From Mycoplasmopsis anatis (lineage in GTDB: Bacteria; Bacillota_I; Bacilli_A; Mycoplasmatales; Metamycoplasmataceae), in the NCBI RefSeq assembly GCF_900660655.1, contig NZ_LR215035.1, forward strand, positions 558,001 through 622,000: a stretch of 64,000 bases of DNA, given 5' to 3'. Under the pieces are notes generated by a model that was not told the DNA's origin, searched no databases, and saw nothing but the letters and a program-made list of their open reading frames with translations. Position numbers and translations under genes: made by a program. Positions 9,765 to 21,215 of the stretch are shown one piece after another. How positions within the stretch are numbered: position 1 is the stretch's first letter; each line of letters begins with the position of its first letter.

Positions 9765-10829
9765 ATGATTAAAACTATTCAACAAAATTTTGGTACTAAT
9801 CTTAAACAGATAAGAAATAAATCAAATTTATCACAAGAAGATCTTGCAGAACTTTCAGGAATCGATAGGGCTCAAATTTCACGGATTGAAAAAGGTCTAA
9901 TTAATGTTACTTTAGAGACAATTGTAAAGCTAAAAAATTCATTAGGTGTTGATTTTTCTCAAATTATGGATATTGATGCCGATTTAAAACCTAAGCCATT
10001 CGTAAAATGGGCAGGTGGAAAAACTCAGATACTTTCTAAAATCAAAGATTTTTTACCAAAAAAATATAATGACTATTATGAACCTTTTGTTGGTGGTGGT
10101 GCTTTATTTTTCGAACTTTGTCCACAAAAAGCATATATAAATGACTTTAATAAAGAATTAATTTCTGCTTATAAATGCTTTCAAAATTTAACTCAATTGG
10201 TCAAACTTAAAGAAGAATTACTAAAACACGAAAGTAACCATAGCGAAGAATACTATTATAAAATTCGTGAAATGGATAAATCTGATAACTATGAAAGTTT
10301 GGAGCTATATATGAAAGCAGCAAGATTAATTTACTTGAATAAATCTTGCTTTAACGGATTATATAGGGTTAATTCTAAGGGTTTTTTTAATGTACCCTTT
10401 GGTAAAAAAATAAATGTAAAAACTTTTGATAATGAAAATTTTGAAGCTATTAAATTATTCTTTAATAAATCTAAAATAGAGATAACAAGTCTAGATTTTG
10501 AAAAAGCACTTGAAACTGCTAAAAATAATGACTTTGTTTATTTAGATCCGCCTTACGATATTTATCCTGATAAAAACGGTTTTGTAAATTATGATAAAAA
10601 TGGGTTTGGAAAAGATGAACAAATTAGACTTAGAGATTGTGTTATTAACTTAACAAGCAAAGGTGTAAAAGTTATGATCTCAAATCATAATACAAAATTT
10701 ATAAATGAAATTTATAAGGACTTCAATATTCATGTAATTAGTGCAAAGCGAATAATAAATTCTAAAGCAGACAGAAGAGGTGAAGTTGAGGAAGTTATCA
10801 TAACAAACTTTAAGGATATAAATGAATAA
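9765..10829 (+). CDS. XRE helix-turn-helix fused to Dam-type (D12 class) adenine methyltransferase, GATC specific
   Basis: 354 aa in two parts. Residues 1-65 are an XRE/lambda-Cro-type helix-turn-helix (LSQEDLAELSGIDRAQISRIEKG). Residues 78-350 are an alpha-class N6-adenine methylase of the M.DpnII/Dam type: FVKWAGGKTQIL, motif I PFVGGGALFF (about 107-116), CFNGLYRVNSKGFFNVPFG and the catalytic DPPY (261-264). The GATC specificity is inferred from family and from the DpnII-type neighbours. Ordinary M.DpnII/Dam proteins lack the XRE part. The fused domain probably represses the operon promoter, as N-terminal HTHs do in some type II methylases. It overlaps the next gene by 8 nt. Leaderless start. 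Confidence 0.92.
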   Translation: MIKTIQQNFGTNLKQIRNKSNLSQEDLAELSGIDRAQISRIEKGLINVTLETIVKLKNSLGVDFSQIMDIDADLKPKPFVKWAGGKTQILSKIKDFLPKKYNDYYEPFVGGGALFFELCPQKAYINDFNKELISAYKCFQNLTQLVKLKEELLKHESNHSEEYYYKIREMDKSDNYESLELYMKAARLIYLNKSCFNGLYRVNSKGFFNVPFGKKINVKTFDNENFEAIKLFFNKSKIEITSLDFEKALETAKNNDFVYLDPPYDIYPDKNGFVNYDKNGFGKDEQIRLRDCVINLTSKGVKVMISNHNTKFINEIYKDFNIHVISAKRIINSKADRRGEVEEVIITNFKDINE

Positions 10830-11592
10830 AATTAAACCTTATTATAATGAAGATGGATTCACACTGTATTTTAAGAATAATAAAAATCTATCAAAAATTA
10901 TAGAAGAAAAAACAATAGATATGATTTTTGCAGACCCTCCTTATTTTCTATCTAGTGATGGTATAACATGCAAATCAGGAAAAATGGTTTCAGTTAATAA
11001 AGCCACTTGAGATAAAACAATCAATATAAAGGAAAAGATTAAATATAATAGAAATTGAATAAAAGAGTGTAAGAAGGTTTTAAAAGATAATGGAACTATT
11101 TGAGTCAGTGGCACTTTTCATAATATTTATTCTGTTGGAATAGCACTTGAATTAGAAGGATTTTCAATCATAAATAACATTACTTGACAAAAACCAAATC
11201 CTGCACCAAATTTATCCTGTAGAACTTTTACACACTCAACCGAAACTATAATATGAGCAAGAAAAAAAGATGCTAAAAACAATAAATACTATTTTAATTA
11301 TCGGTTAATGAAACAAATTAATAATGGTAAACAAATGAAAGATGTTTGGAATATTAATTTGCCGAAAAATGATGAGAAGAAATTTGGTAAACATCCGACC
11401 CAAAAACCATTATCTCTTTTAGAAAGAATAATTTTATCCAGCACAAAAGAAAATGAATTAATTTTAGACCCTTTTAATGGAAGTGGAACAACTGGAATTG
11501 CAGCCAAAAAATTAAATAGAAAATATATTGGAATAGATAATGATAAAAACTATTTAGATATAACTGTTCAAAGATATAAATTTGGTTCATAA
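10822..11592 (+). CDS. DpnA-type adenine methyltransferase (second methylase of a DpnII system)
   Basis: 256 aa beta-class methylase: the catalytic DPPY (38-41) comes first and the AdoMet-binding LDPFNGSGTTGIAA near the C-terminus, with HPTQKPLSLLERII between, as in M2.DpnII. The DpnA enzyme of Streptococcus methylates GATC also on single-stranded DNA and protects incoming transforming DNA; the same role here fits the comEA/comEC genes 6 kb away, but that link is inference. Reads through several TGA codons. Translation is coupled to the first methylase by an ATGAATAA overlap. Confidence 0.92.
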
Positions 11593-11652
11593 ATGTTTTA
11601 TATTTGTAAACTTTATAAATTTAGTACATATACATAGTAGAGTGGTAATGAT

Positions 11653-12507
11653 ATGAGAAATTATGATGAATGAATCTCAAAATTTAAACCTAGTATATCA
11701 GGTTATGATTTTTATGTAGATTTTGATAAAGTCTATAATAATATTGAAAAAATAAAAGTTGAACTAAATATTCTTAATTCACTAATAGGTTCAAAAGATA
11801 TTGAAAGAGAATTTCGAGAAATTGTTCAAAAATATCCCGAAACACTTAAATGCATTCCGATACTTATAGCTAAGAGAGAAAAAAGCATTTTTTGTTCTGA
11901 CAAAAATGGTGGTTTTGAGTTTGATTTTTACAATATGAATTATTCAATTGATGATTATGTTAATTTTATGGAAAAAACCGGATTATTTAATTTAATTCAA
12001 AATAATATTATAGGTAACCTCTATGACTATGTTTTAGGTGTAGAGGTAGGGTTAGATTCTAATTCTAGAAAAAATAGAGGTGGATTATTGATGGAACATC
12101 TAGTTGAAAATTACATTAAAGATGCTGGATTTATAGAAAATATTAATTACTTTAAACAATTACAAATTACTCAATTAGAACAAAAAATTGGTAAAAAATT
12201 AGAATCTTTATATCATTTAAAAAATACAATTAAAAAATTTGATTTTGTTTTGCTTACTAGCAAAAATATTTACTTGTGCGAATGTAATTTTTACTCATCA
12301 AGTGGTTCTAAATTAAACGAAACATCTAGAAGCTACAAAAGTCTAGCAAATGATATAAACAAAGTTAGAGGATTAAAATTTGTTTGATTTACAGATGGAA
12401 TTGGATGATTGAATAACAAGAATATATTAAAGGAAACCTTTGATATATTGGAAGATATTTATAGTATTGATGATTTAGAAAATGGAATATTAAAAAAACT
12501 TAAATAA
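11653..12507 (+). CDS. DpnII/MboI-type restriction endonuclease (cuts GATC)
   Basis: 284 aa, as long as DpnII and MboI. The core KFDFVLLTSKNIYLCECNFY (Asp197, Glu210, PD-(D/E)xK type) followed by SSGSKLNETSRSYK is the DpnII-family signature; in this family the last active-site position is the N of ExN rather than Lys, so it is not degenerate. It lies 60 nt after the second methylase, with GAGTGG upstream of the ATG. All three genes are open and the catalytic motifs intact, so the system looks active. Prediction: genomic GATC sites are N6-methylated. Confidence 0.92.
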
Positions 12508-12858
12508 TGATTGTTCAATAAATATACGTTATATTATTTATTAAAAGGATAAACACCAAATCGGCCCATTATTCTGTTCGTTTCTTTTTTAAACCTTCAA
12601 GTGCAAACACTTCTCTTATGTTTATTTTACACAAAAATTAAATATTTTTTATAAAAAGCCTTGCGGCGCTTGAGCAGATTAGTCCGTCAGGGCGTTTCGC
12701 TATTATAATTAGAAAATAAAAAGACCGAGCGTCGTTTGAGCGGGGAGAAAAAGAACCATATCTTGTATGTTAATGAATAGCAAAAAATCAAAAGCCTCCA
12801 CGGCGCTTGAGTGGATAAAAAGATAAAGATTTATGAATTATTGTGGTTATATTACACT
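12508..12858. other. Intergenic region between the R-M system and the IS30 remnant
   Basis: No gene. It holds an AAGTGCAAAC motif (about 12599-12608) that recurs in inverted orientation near 13980 and three GC-rich repeats described separately. Base composition of the repeats is far above the local background. Confidence 0.5.
12653..12817 (-). repeat. Three degenerate GC-rich hairpin repeats about 65-70 bp apart
   Basis: Copies at about 12653-12682, 12717-12746 and 12788-12817. On the minus strand each reads close to CTCAAGCGCCG-NNN-GGCTTTTT: a CTCAAGCG core, a small GCC/GGC (or GAC/GTC) stem and a T run, like a tiny terminator. A fourth, weaker GC-rich block (GGGCGTTTCGC) lies near 12690. 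They follow the IS30 transposase stop on the same strand. Function unknown. Confidence 0.6.
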
Positions 12859-13874
12859 CTATCATTCAAGATCAGGTAATTGGTTTAATAAAAATAGTTC
12901 TATTTCGTATTCTTGTTCGGCTATTTCTTTAGAGGATTTAAAACAAAAAATTTTTCTCGGCATATTGTTTATTTTATCTTGAAGTTCCTGGATTTGTTCA
13001 TCTGTTAAATTAGTAAAATCAAATCCTTTTTTATGTTTTCTTCTTATTAAACCATTTATATTTTCATTAGAACCTCTCTGAAATGAACAATATGTCTGTG
13101 CTTTATAAATTACTAAATCATTTTGACGAGCTACTAGTCCAAGAGATTGAAACTCAAAACCATTATCAGAAGTTATTGATAAAAATGGGTATTTTGATTC
13201 TTCAATTATTTTCTTTAATACTTTGTTTATTTCAAGAGAAAATTTACTTTTAACCCTTTTTATATAGGTAAAACGTGTTTTTCTTTCGGTTAATGTTAAT
13301 AAATTATGATGTCCTTTCATTTTTCTTCCGATAACTAAGTCTATTTCTCAATGACCTCATTTTTCTCTTTTATCAATATCTTTTGGTCTCATAGCAATAG
13401 GGTAGACATATTTATTTCCGTTTGTTAATCTAACTTTATAATCTGCTTTTCTTTTACCGTTTTTAACATACGCCTTTCTTAGTCTATTATTCATTTTGTG
13501 AACTCAAATATTCGACTTAATCCATTTATAAATAGTTTTTACAGAATAACCTTTTTTATTAGTTTTTTCTTGATAAAGTTTAAGAGTTGCTTCAACCCCG
13601 TGATAATTTTTTTGTAATTTTTAACAAAGAAATCGTTAAATGCTTTGTGTCTGAATACGCATTGTGATTTCTTGAATAGCACATTGTCTAATTCTCATTT
13701 TTTATGTGCATATGATGCATCGTAACATCCATAAATATTAGAATTTCTTTTAATTTCCCTTGAGATTGTACTAACTGATCTTTTAAGCATTTTCCCAATT
13801 TCTTTTAATGTTTTAATTCCATAATGAATTTGAATTATTAATCTCTATTCTAGTTTTAATTGTGTATAATTCAT
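12859..13874 (-). pseudogene. Decayed IS30-family transposase
   Basis: About 338 codons if repaired. It has an N-terminal HTH (LKEIGKMLKRSVSTISREIKRN), then WGHWEIDLVIGRK (first Asp of DDE), SITSDNGFEF (second Asp) and RGSNENINGLIRR (Glu), so the DDE triad is intact. It is broken twice: a TAG at codon 10 (13845-13847) and a one-base loss in an A7 run (plus T7 at 13607-13613), where KNYKK should continue NYHGVEATLKLYQEK. Start and end otherwise look complete. It differs clearly from the element at 29.6 kb, so they are separate lineages. Terminal repeats are not convincing; AAGTGCAAAC at about 12600 and its inverse near 13975 are the best candidates. Confidence 0.85.
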
Positions 13875-13955
13875 ATGACCTCATTTCAAATAAATGGTTA
13901 AAAGAGAAACTGTTTGCAATCTGTTTGTTTCTCTTTTTTTATTTTAAATCAAAAA

Positions 13956-13981
13956 AGTACAAACGCAAATACGTTTGCACT
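13956..13981 (-). terminator. Second terminator-like hairpin downstream of the coiled-coil lipoprotein gene
   Basis: A 10-bp stem (AGTGCAAACG / CGTTTGTACT on the minus strand, one G-U) with a 6-nt loop and a T6 tail. It resembles the hairpin at 14097-14118 in sequence, so the two may be duplicates. Confidence 0.65.
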
Positions 13982-13998
13982 TCAAAGTATAATCAAGG

Positions 13999-14040
13999 AA
14001 ACATGAAGTTAGCCAAAATAATTGGTTAATTTCATGTTTT
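13999..14040 (+). terminator. Long hairpin with T tract, plus orientation
   Basis: A 16-bp stem (14-nt core AACATGAAGTTAGC against GGTTAATTTCATGTT, two G-U pairs) with a 9-nt loop followed by TTTTTACTT. No plus-strand gene ends here, so it may belong to a lost gene or insulate the region. Confidence 0.5.
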
Positions 14041-14096
14041 TACTTACAACTTGGAAACTCAGGTATAAACAAGAATAAATATACTAAACTAAAAAA

Positions 14097-14118
14097 TGCA
14101 AACACAGATGTGCTTGCA
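14097..14118 (-). terminator. Terminator of the giant lipoprotein gene
   Basis: On the minus strand a 9-bp stem (TGCAAGCAC / GTGTTTGCA, one G-U) with a 4-nt loop runs into TTTTTT, 20 nt after the stop codon. Confidence 0.75.
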
Positions 14119-14137
14119 CTCAAATTGTAATTAATGA

Positions 14138-17100
14138 TTAAACATTATAAGTTTCAACAAAGTAAGCTAATATATTCAATAAACTCGGGTGGAATAAATC
14201 AATAAATATACCAAAACTATCTGTTTGTTCATATTTATTTGCATAAATTGAATCTACAAAATATTTAATATCTATTTTATATTTAATAAATTGATCAGAT
14301 TTAATTTTATTCGAATTTAAGTCATCTAATAATTGTTCATATTTTTCATAAATTTTTCTAATGTCACTTCATGCTCTGATAAATGTAATATATAAACCAT
14401 CTTTAACTCAAATGTCTCATTGGTTAATAGCACGTTGATGTCTATCATTTCAAGCTAATGTTCCACCTCAATTTCTTCTAGCATAATCTAATATACCAAC
14501 TTCTCCATCGCTATTAAAGTGCTCTCTTTCTCATGTTCTTATCTCATAGTTGAAATTTCCACCTTGGTTTCAATAACGGTTTTTAGCTTGTTGTGTTCAT
14601 AGATGAACTTTAAGATCTGGCGTTCCTTTAGTTTGATATCTATAAAATTTATAAACATACCCTTTTAAAACATTATAATCAGCGTTACCTTTAATTAAAG
14701 GGTTTTGATATTTATATCCACCAAAATTATTTCAATAATTCATGAAGTTTTGCATTGATCTTAATGTTTCAAGACGCAAGAAACTCTCAACTAAACTTGT
14801 TTTTGTTCTTAATTTAGCTTGTAATAAATCTTCATAAACCATTTCACCATTTGAGGCACCAATACTTCTTGTAATTGTATTAAAGTCATTATGATTAATT
14901 TGAGGTTCTCTAAAATATCCATCTTCTCAGTATTGCATAGTATCTTTCAATTTTGCTCAATTTCCAACTAGATTATTATTGGTAATTCTTAAGGAGTTTG
15001 CAATATTAGCTTGAGTTCTATTATAATTTAGTGAACCAATTCTAGTAAGTTCGTTATATTCATTAGTTAATGTTTGAAATTGTCTTGTATATGTACTATA
15101 TTTTGACTTATCAGTACCATTATAACTTCAAGCTTCAGTTCTTGATAAGTCTAAGACTTTTTTGTCTACACTTCCTGAGTCAGCATTATTTTTTAAGTTA
15201 TAATCAAAAGCTTTTTGTAATTCTTTTTTAGCTAATGTATACAATCATTTATCACCATTTCTTGTTCAGTTATCATCAAGTATTTTATTAATTATTGAAT
15301 CAGCTTTTGTTAATTCAGTTAATTTTATATTTAGCTCCATAAATTCTTGAACACTTGGTTTATTTGATGAATCTATTCTTATAACTAATGAATTTAGATT
15401 ATCTTCAGGTCTAATATTTGCGTATTTAGAACTTAAATCATTACGTTGATTAATTGCAATATTATCTAAAGCTATATTTTTATGTTCTGCTTTAGTTGAG
15501 TTAGTAACAGTTGAAAATGTTCTTACTTTTTGCGCATTTTGAGCAACACCTCCATTAATTAGTGTTGTGATTTTATCTTGCTCAAGTTTTAATTTTTCTT
15601 TATAAACAGCTAATGCAGTATCGAGAATTTTCTTTCCTTCTGTTAAATTAGTTAATACATTTGTATTTGGACCGGATAAGAATTTATCTTCATAAACTTT
15701 CGCAGCATTTAACACTCTATTGTCAAAATCAGAAACATATGAATTATTAGTTTCAAGTAATTTTCTTAACTGTTGTGCATTAGTTTTACTATTTACATAG
15801 TTAGTATAAGCATTTTCATATTGATTTTTTACTTTATTTAATGCAGGGATATATGACTTGATTTGTCAAAGACCATTTGACAACTGACTGATTGTTTTTA
15901 ATGATTTTCAACCTACTAATTTGCCTTCTGCTTCTTGGATATATTTTGAATGAAGATTAGGTTGTTTTTTCATTTCAGCAATGATTTTTTCAAGTGTATT
16001 GATTTTAGCGACCATATCAACTTTTAGAGGATATCACTCATTGTAAATCCTGTTAACATCACCATTTATAGAAATAATTTGATTAATTCTATTTAATAAT
16101 TCATTTTCATCAATAGTATCGATGTTAGGTTGAACTTTTTCTAATAGTATTGCTAGTCTATTTGATTCAACTTCTAAACCTTGATCCCTATATACATTAA
16201 CTTTAGTTTGTAAAGTTTTTGTGTTTTCAATTAATTCTCTAAGTTTGTTTCTTAAGGCCTGAAGTGATTTATTAATTTCTATATCTAAATTATTTTTAGC
16301 TAATAAAATACCATCTTTTGATAAATCAGTTAACGCACCTTTAGCAAAATCTATTTGCTTTCTTAAATTATCTCTTATGTTTTGTTCTATATTAGCTGAA
16401 CCTAATTTAACAAGCAACGCTTCAGCTTCGGTAATTTTATTTTGTAATTCACTTTTAGCTGCATCACGTTCACTCTTCATATTCTTAGCATTTTTAAGTG
16501 CATTCTTAATATTTTCAGTTTTAGTAAGAATATCATTTGTAGAATCAGTTGAAACTAATGAGTTATTTTGAACAGTTTTGTCATAAACAACCTTAGTTGA
16601 GTTAGGATCAGTTCATTCACCCTTTTCAGATTGATTAAGGTTTTGATTAATTCATTGATTACCTTCTAAAACTGCTTGGTTATATAATTCAGTTGCTTTA
16701 TTTTTTTGATCAGATTTAGCTTTTTTAAAAGCAGTGTTTAAACTTTCATATTTTGATTTTAATTCGTCTCTTGATAAGCTTTCAATATTTTCTTCAGCTT
16801 TAGTAATGGCAACTTCTAATTCAGATTTAATATTAGTATAAATATCTTTGTTAAGTCCTGTTTCTGAATTGTTTGCAAATTCTTTTGCTTGTGAAATTAA
16901 TTCATTAAGTCTATTTTTTTCTTCATTAGATTCTAATTGAAGTTTTTCTGCTTTCGCTTGATTTAATAACTCTTCCAATTCTCTAGCTTTTTGATCCAAT
17001 CCATCTTTATCAAGTGAATCTTTAATACTATTTGCTTCATTAATTTTAGCTGTATATTTCTCTTTTAATTCAGCATATTTTGGATCACTTAATTCTGAAT

Positions 17101-20100
17101 TTATGTAGTCATTTAAATTTTTGATCTTACTTTCGAGGTTAGCGTAAGAATTTTGATGTTCTTTAAATTGTCCTTGGATTGTATATCATTGAGAGTTAAG
17201 TGAGTTGTACATTTTTTGATATTGTTCAGCGGTTAAGTTTTGATTATTAGATATTATTTCACCACGACTAATTTGAGTTTTTATACTATCATCAATAGTT
17301 TTATATCCTTGTTTTTGTAATTCTTCAGAATTTTCATCTTTTGTTAAGTTTGTAACTCTTCACTTTTTAACTTGTCCTAATAATTCAACCAATGCATTTC
17401 TTGCTTGTTCCTTACTTTGACTCTTTTGGTCAATAGCAGTTTTTCTCTCTGAGATATTTTTAAGTATACTATATCAATCAACGATGTCTTGATCAATTTG
17501 AGCTTTTGTACCTGTGGTTAATAATCCTTCAGAAGTAGTAATTTGTTGTTGCAATTCAGTCTTTAATTCACTATAATCAGGATTATCACCTAAAGTTTCA
17601 TTTAAGTATTTTTTAGCTTGATTTTCGATAAAGCCTTTTAATTCTTGTTTAGATTTTTCTCTTTCTGCTTTATTAAAATTATACTTATTAATAGCATTTT
17701 CAAGTTCTCTAGTTGAATTTTCAATATTAATTGCTTGATTTAATGAACTAGAAATATTATTTTTAATTGAATCAAGAAGACTTTGACTTGAATTAGTCGC
17801 TTGCTCAACAAGTTCAATATCACTACTTAAACCAGCATCTGCACTAGTTCTTTCGGTTGTAGTAAGTGTTGTAACTTCTTTTATTTTTTCTTCTAAAGCA
17901 ATTAATTTATTAATAATATTATTTTGTTGTTCAGCATTAGCTAACTTATCAGAAATTTCTTTTACTTTAGAATTAATTTGTTCAGCAGTACCGTTAGTTA
18001 AGGTGTCATTAGCTGAATTTTTAAGCGAATTTAATTCATTTCTTAAATTATCAGCAATTGCATTTTCGCTTAACTTACCAATAAATTGAGTTAGTTCATT
18101 AATTTTATCTTCTAAAGCTTGTTTAGCAATGTTTCTTTCATTTTCTTTTTGTTTAGCGTTGTTGAAAGCTTTTTGTAAATTAAGATATTTATTTTCTAAC
18201 ACATTGTCTGCATCACCAGTAGCAGGAGAATTCTGTGTTTTAGATGTACTTAGTTCAACTTTAATATCGTTTTCGCCTTGCTCAGTTAAATTAGTGTTAA
18301 TAAATTGTTCAACTTCGGAAATAAGTTGGTTAAGTTTTTGAAGTTTTTCCTCAGTTAGAGAAGTATCATAGTTTTTCTTATCTTCTTTAGCTTTATCTAA
18401 AGCCGCTTGTAATTCTTCAAGTTGTTCTTTGATTTGTTCTTTAGTTAAATCATTTAAGTTTGAATTAGCTAAAGAATTTGATTTATCGATAACTTTATCC
18501 AGAGTATCTTTAATACTTTGATATTTTGAATCAACTAATTCCTTGTTTGAAAAATCGGTTGAGCTAGCGATAACTTTTTTTAGTTCTTCGAGTTCTTTTT
18601 GTTTGTCTAAAGCTTCATATTTATTTTTGAAGTTTTCGAATTGGTTTGTTAATTCTTCATTCTTTTGATTAAATCTTGAAGTATCTCCTTGAATATCTTC
18701 AGTTTCTGTTAATTCAGCTTTAATTGAATCTAAATAATCACTAATTTCTTGTTTTAATTCGCCGAAAGTGTCGCTGTCTGCTCAACGTTCAGTTTCATTA
18801 ATAAATTCTTCAACTTTATTAATTGTTTCTTGTAATTTATTTTTAGATTCGTCTCTGTCTTGTTTTAAAACATCTTCTTTAGCTTTATCAATAGCTGCAG
18901 CTAAAGTTTGATTTAATTGTTTTAACTCTTCAGTGTTAGCTGTATTTAATTTGTTATTAGCATTATTACGAATTTGTTCAAGTTCAGATTTAATATTTGG
19001 ATATTTATCTAAAGTAGCTAATAATCCATCAGCTTTAGCAATAGTTGAACTTAATTCATTTTTAGCTTGAGTGTATTGATTAAAATCACTTTGAGCTTTT
19101 TGAATAGCAGCTATTAATGAATCATTTAAGTTTTTTAACTCTTCAGTATTTGCAACATTAACTTTTGAAGTAGCTTCATTTATTACCGCTTCTAATTCAG
19201 CTTTAATAGTTGGATTGGATTCAACAACTACTAATGTAGCATTAGCTTCAGTAATAGTTTGATTTAGAATATTTTTAGCACTATTATATTTATTAAATTC
19301 ACTTTGTGCTTCAAGATATTTATTGTTCAACTCTTTAATAGCTTCACGAATAGCGGCTTGTTCTTCACTAGTTAAGAAAGTTTTAGCATTTTCGATTGCC
19401 TCAAGTAATGGATTTTTAATGTAATCTGAACCACTAGTGGTTAAATTAGTATTAATTCATTCATTAACTTGGTCAATTAATTGACTAAGTTGTTGATGCA
19501 ATTCATTTAAATTACTATTAGCAATATCAGCTTCAAGTTTATCTTTCTTTGCTTGTTCAAGAGCTGCTAACATTTCATCTTTAGCATTTTTAATGTCTTC
19601 AAGAGTAGCATTATGATTATTAAGAACTTCATTAACTTTATTTTGAACATTTGTTAAGTTTTCAATAATTTTGTCATATTTATTTGAAGAATCTTGTTTA
19701 AGTTCATCTAAAAATGGATCAAGTTGTTCTTCTTTAATTTGTTTAAGTTCCTCTTTAGCTTGATTTATTTTATTAGCTTGATCATATTGTTCTTGTTTTT
19801 GTTCAATAAAACTATTTGAAGCGTTAACAAAATTTTCTAAAACTTCTTTAGTGTTTTCGACATTTCAATTTTCTTTATTATCAAAACTCGCTGCCTCTTT
19901 AGCGTCAGCAAATAATTTATCTCATTGTTTTTGCTCTTCAGCAGTTAAAGAATTAATTTTTCCTTGATTGATTAAGTCGTTTAACAATTGATCTTGATCT
20001 AATTTTTCTTTATATAATTTTTCAATTTCAACTAAGTTTGATAACTCTTTAGTTATGTTAACAACTTTAGTGATATCACTAGAAATTGCACTTTCTCTAT

Positions 20101-20893
20101 CAACTAAATTATCTATAACAGCATTAATATTTTCATTTTCATCTCTAAATTTGTCAATTAAAGGTATATATTTTGATGAAACTGGATTACCTAAAGAATT
20201 AATGAAGTTTTTGTTATTTTCAACCGCTTCATTGAGATCTATTAGTGCCTTATCATATTGAATCTTAACAAATCCAGCTTCTTTAACTTGTAAATCTAAG
20301 TTTATCTTATTAAGATAATATTGTGAGATTATTTTATCATTATCATAAATATTCAATTGTTGATCAATCGAATTGATTAATGATTGAAGTTCATGAACAA
20401 TAACTGAATATTTAGAAATGTTGTTGATTGAATTTTTGTAATTAATAATTCTTTCTTTTAATTCTTTATATTTATCAAGCAGTTGATTTTTAGCTTGTTT
20501 TAATGAATTTATTAATTCTTCTAATTTATTAGATATATTATTTTTAGTCTTTTCTAATTCATCAGCACTTAATTTATCACTGTTTTCTAACACTTGAATA
20601 ACCTCTTTTTTTAACCCTTCAAGTTTAGTGATTAAATCAGCATCTTTTTCTTTATCTAAAGTTGATAATAATTTATCAATAGAACTGTTTAAATTATTAA
20701 GATCTTTAACAACTATATCTTTCTTATTATTAATATTAGGTGTTTCAGGTTCTGCGGGAACATTTAGATTATCTTTTTTATTATTTCTTAGTGCCACACA
20801 TGCTGAAATCCCAGCAATTGGTATTAAAGTAGCTAGCGCAACAGAACTAATAATAAGAACTTTTTTCTTTTTGTTATTTTTTGCTCCACTCAT
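14138..20893 (-). CDS. Giant coiled-coil surface lipoprotein, 2251 aa
   Basis: One frame from ATG 20893 (AAAAGGAGAGG upstream) to TAA 14138, reading many TGA as Trp. The N-terminus is a basic start, hydrophobic stretch and lipobox-like AGISAC with Cys32 as likely lipidation site, so the protein should be anchored outside the membrane. About 1900 residues of Lys/Glu/Asn/Leu-rich coiled coil follow. They contain degenerate repeats of about 65-70 aa, clearest at 18.8-19.3 kb, where two units share the ending NTEELKxLNxxLxAAIxKA. The spacing and the helical A-L-x-x-A-I pattern recall FIVAR/GA-like modules (inference). The last 300 residues are different: Trp/Tyr-rich and globular, ending LLNILAYFVETYNV. 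Likely an adhesin or spacer-type surface protein. Expression may switch through the homopolymer in its promoter. Confidence 0.88.
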
Positions 20894-20955
20894 AGTTCCT
20901 CTCCTTTTTAGATTAATTTTAATATTTAAAATTCGGTTTAATTTAGTTTCACACA

Positions 20956-20988
20956 ATTATATGTAAAAATTCAAAAAAAAAAAAAAAA
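20956..20988 (-). promoter_or_regulatory. Promoter with a 16-bp homopolymer, candidate phase-variation switch
   Basis: TATAAT on the minus strand at 20956-20961 lies 63 nt before the lipoprotein start codon. A run of 16 T (plus-strand A16, 20973-20988) begins 11 nt upstream of it, covering the outer spacer and the place where -35 contacts would be. Length changes in such runs switch surface lipoprotein genes on and off in other mycoplasmas (vlp genes). Confidence 0.65.
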
Positions 20989-21083
20989 GAACATAGATCG
21001 GAAAAGTTATGTGATTGCTATTTTTAAGGAATTTGAAGTGGTTAAAGTTCGGTAAAATTCTGTACAAAAAGTTCCGAAACATA

Positions 21084-21215
21084 TTATAATACTGGACCTT
21101 TATTTTTAAAAACTAAAAAATAAAGTTCATTATAATCGCCATTTACATCTATATAAATTCCTCTTCAGTTTTAGTAGATTCACGTATTTTACCATTCTGG
21201 AAATATATATTAAGA
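21084..21215 (-). pseudogene. 3' remnant of a surface-protein gene
   Basis: Minus-strand translation gives FQNGKIRESTKTEEEFI, then after a one-base shift IDVNGDYNELYFLVFKNK and GPVL-stop. The sequence looks like the end of a protein but has no start. Family not recognised; it is probably a leftover lipoprotein tail. Confidence 0.4.

Noticed and set aside
11935-12387. Restriction enzyme scored as inactive because ExK is not seen
   Set aside because: DpnII/MboI-family enzymes naturally have E-x-N at this place.
14138-20893. Several separate coiled-coil genes
   Set aside because: All pieces are in the same frame with TGA between them, and there are no internal ribosome sites or terminators.
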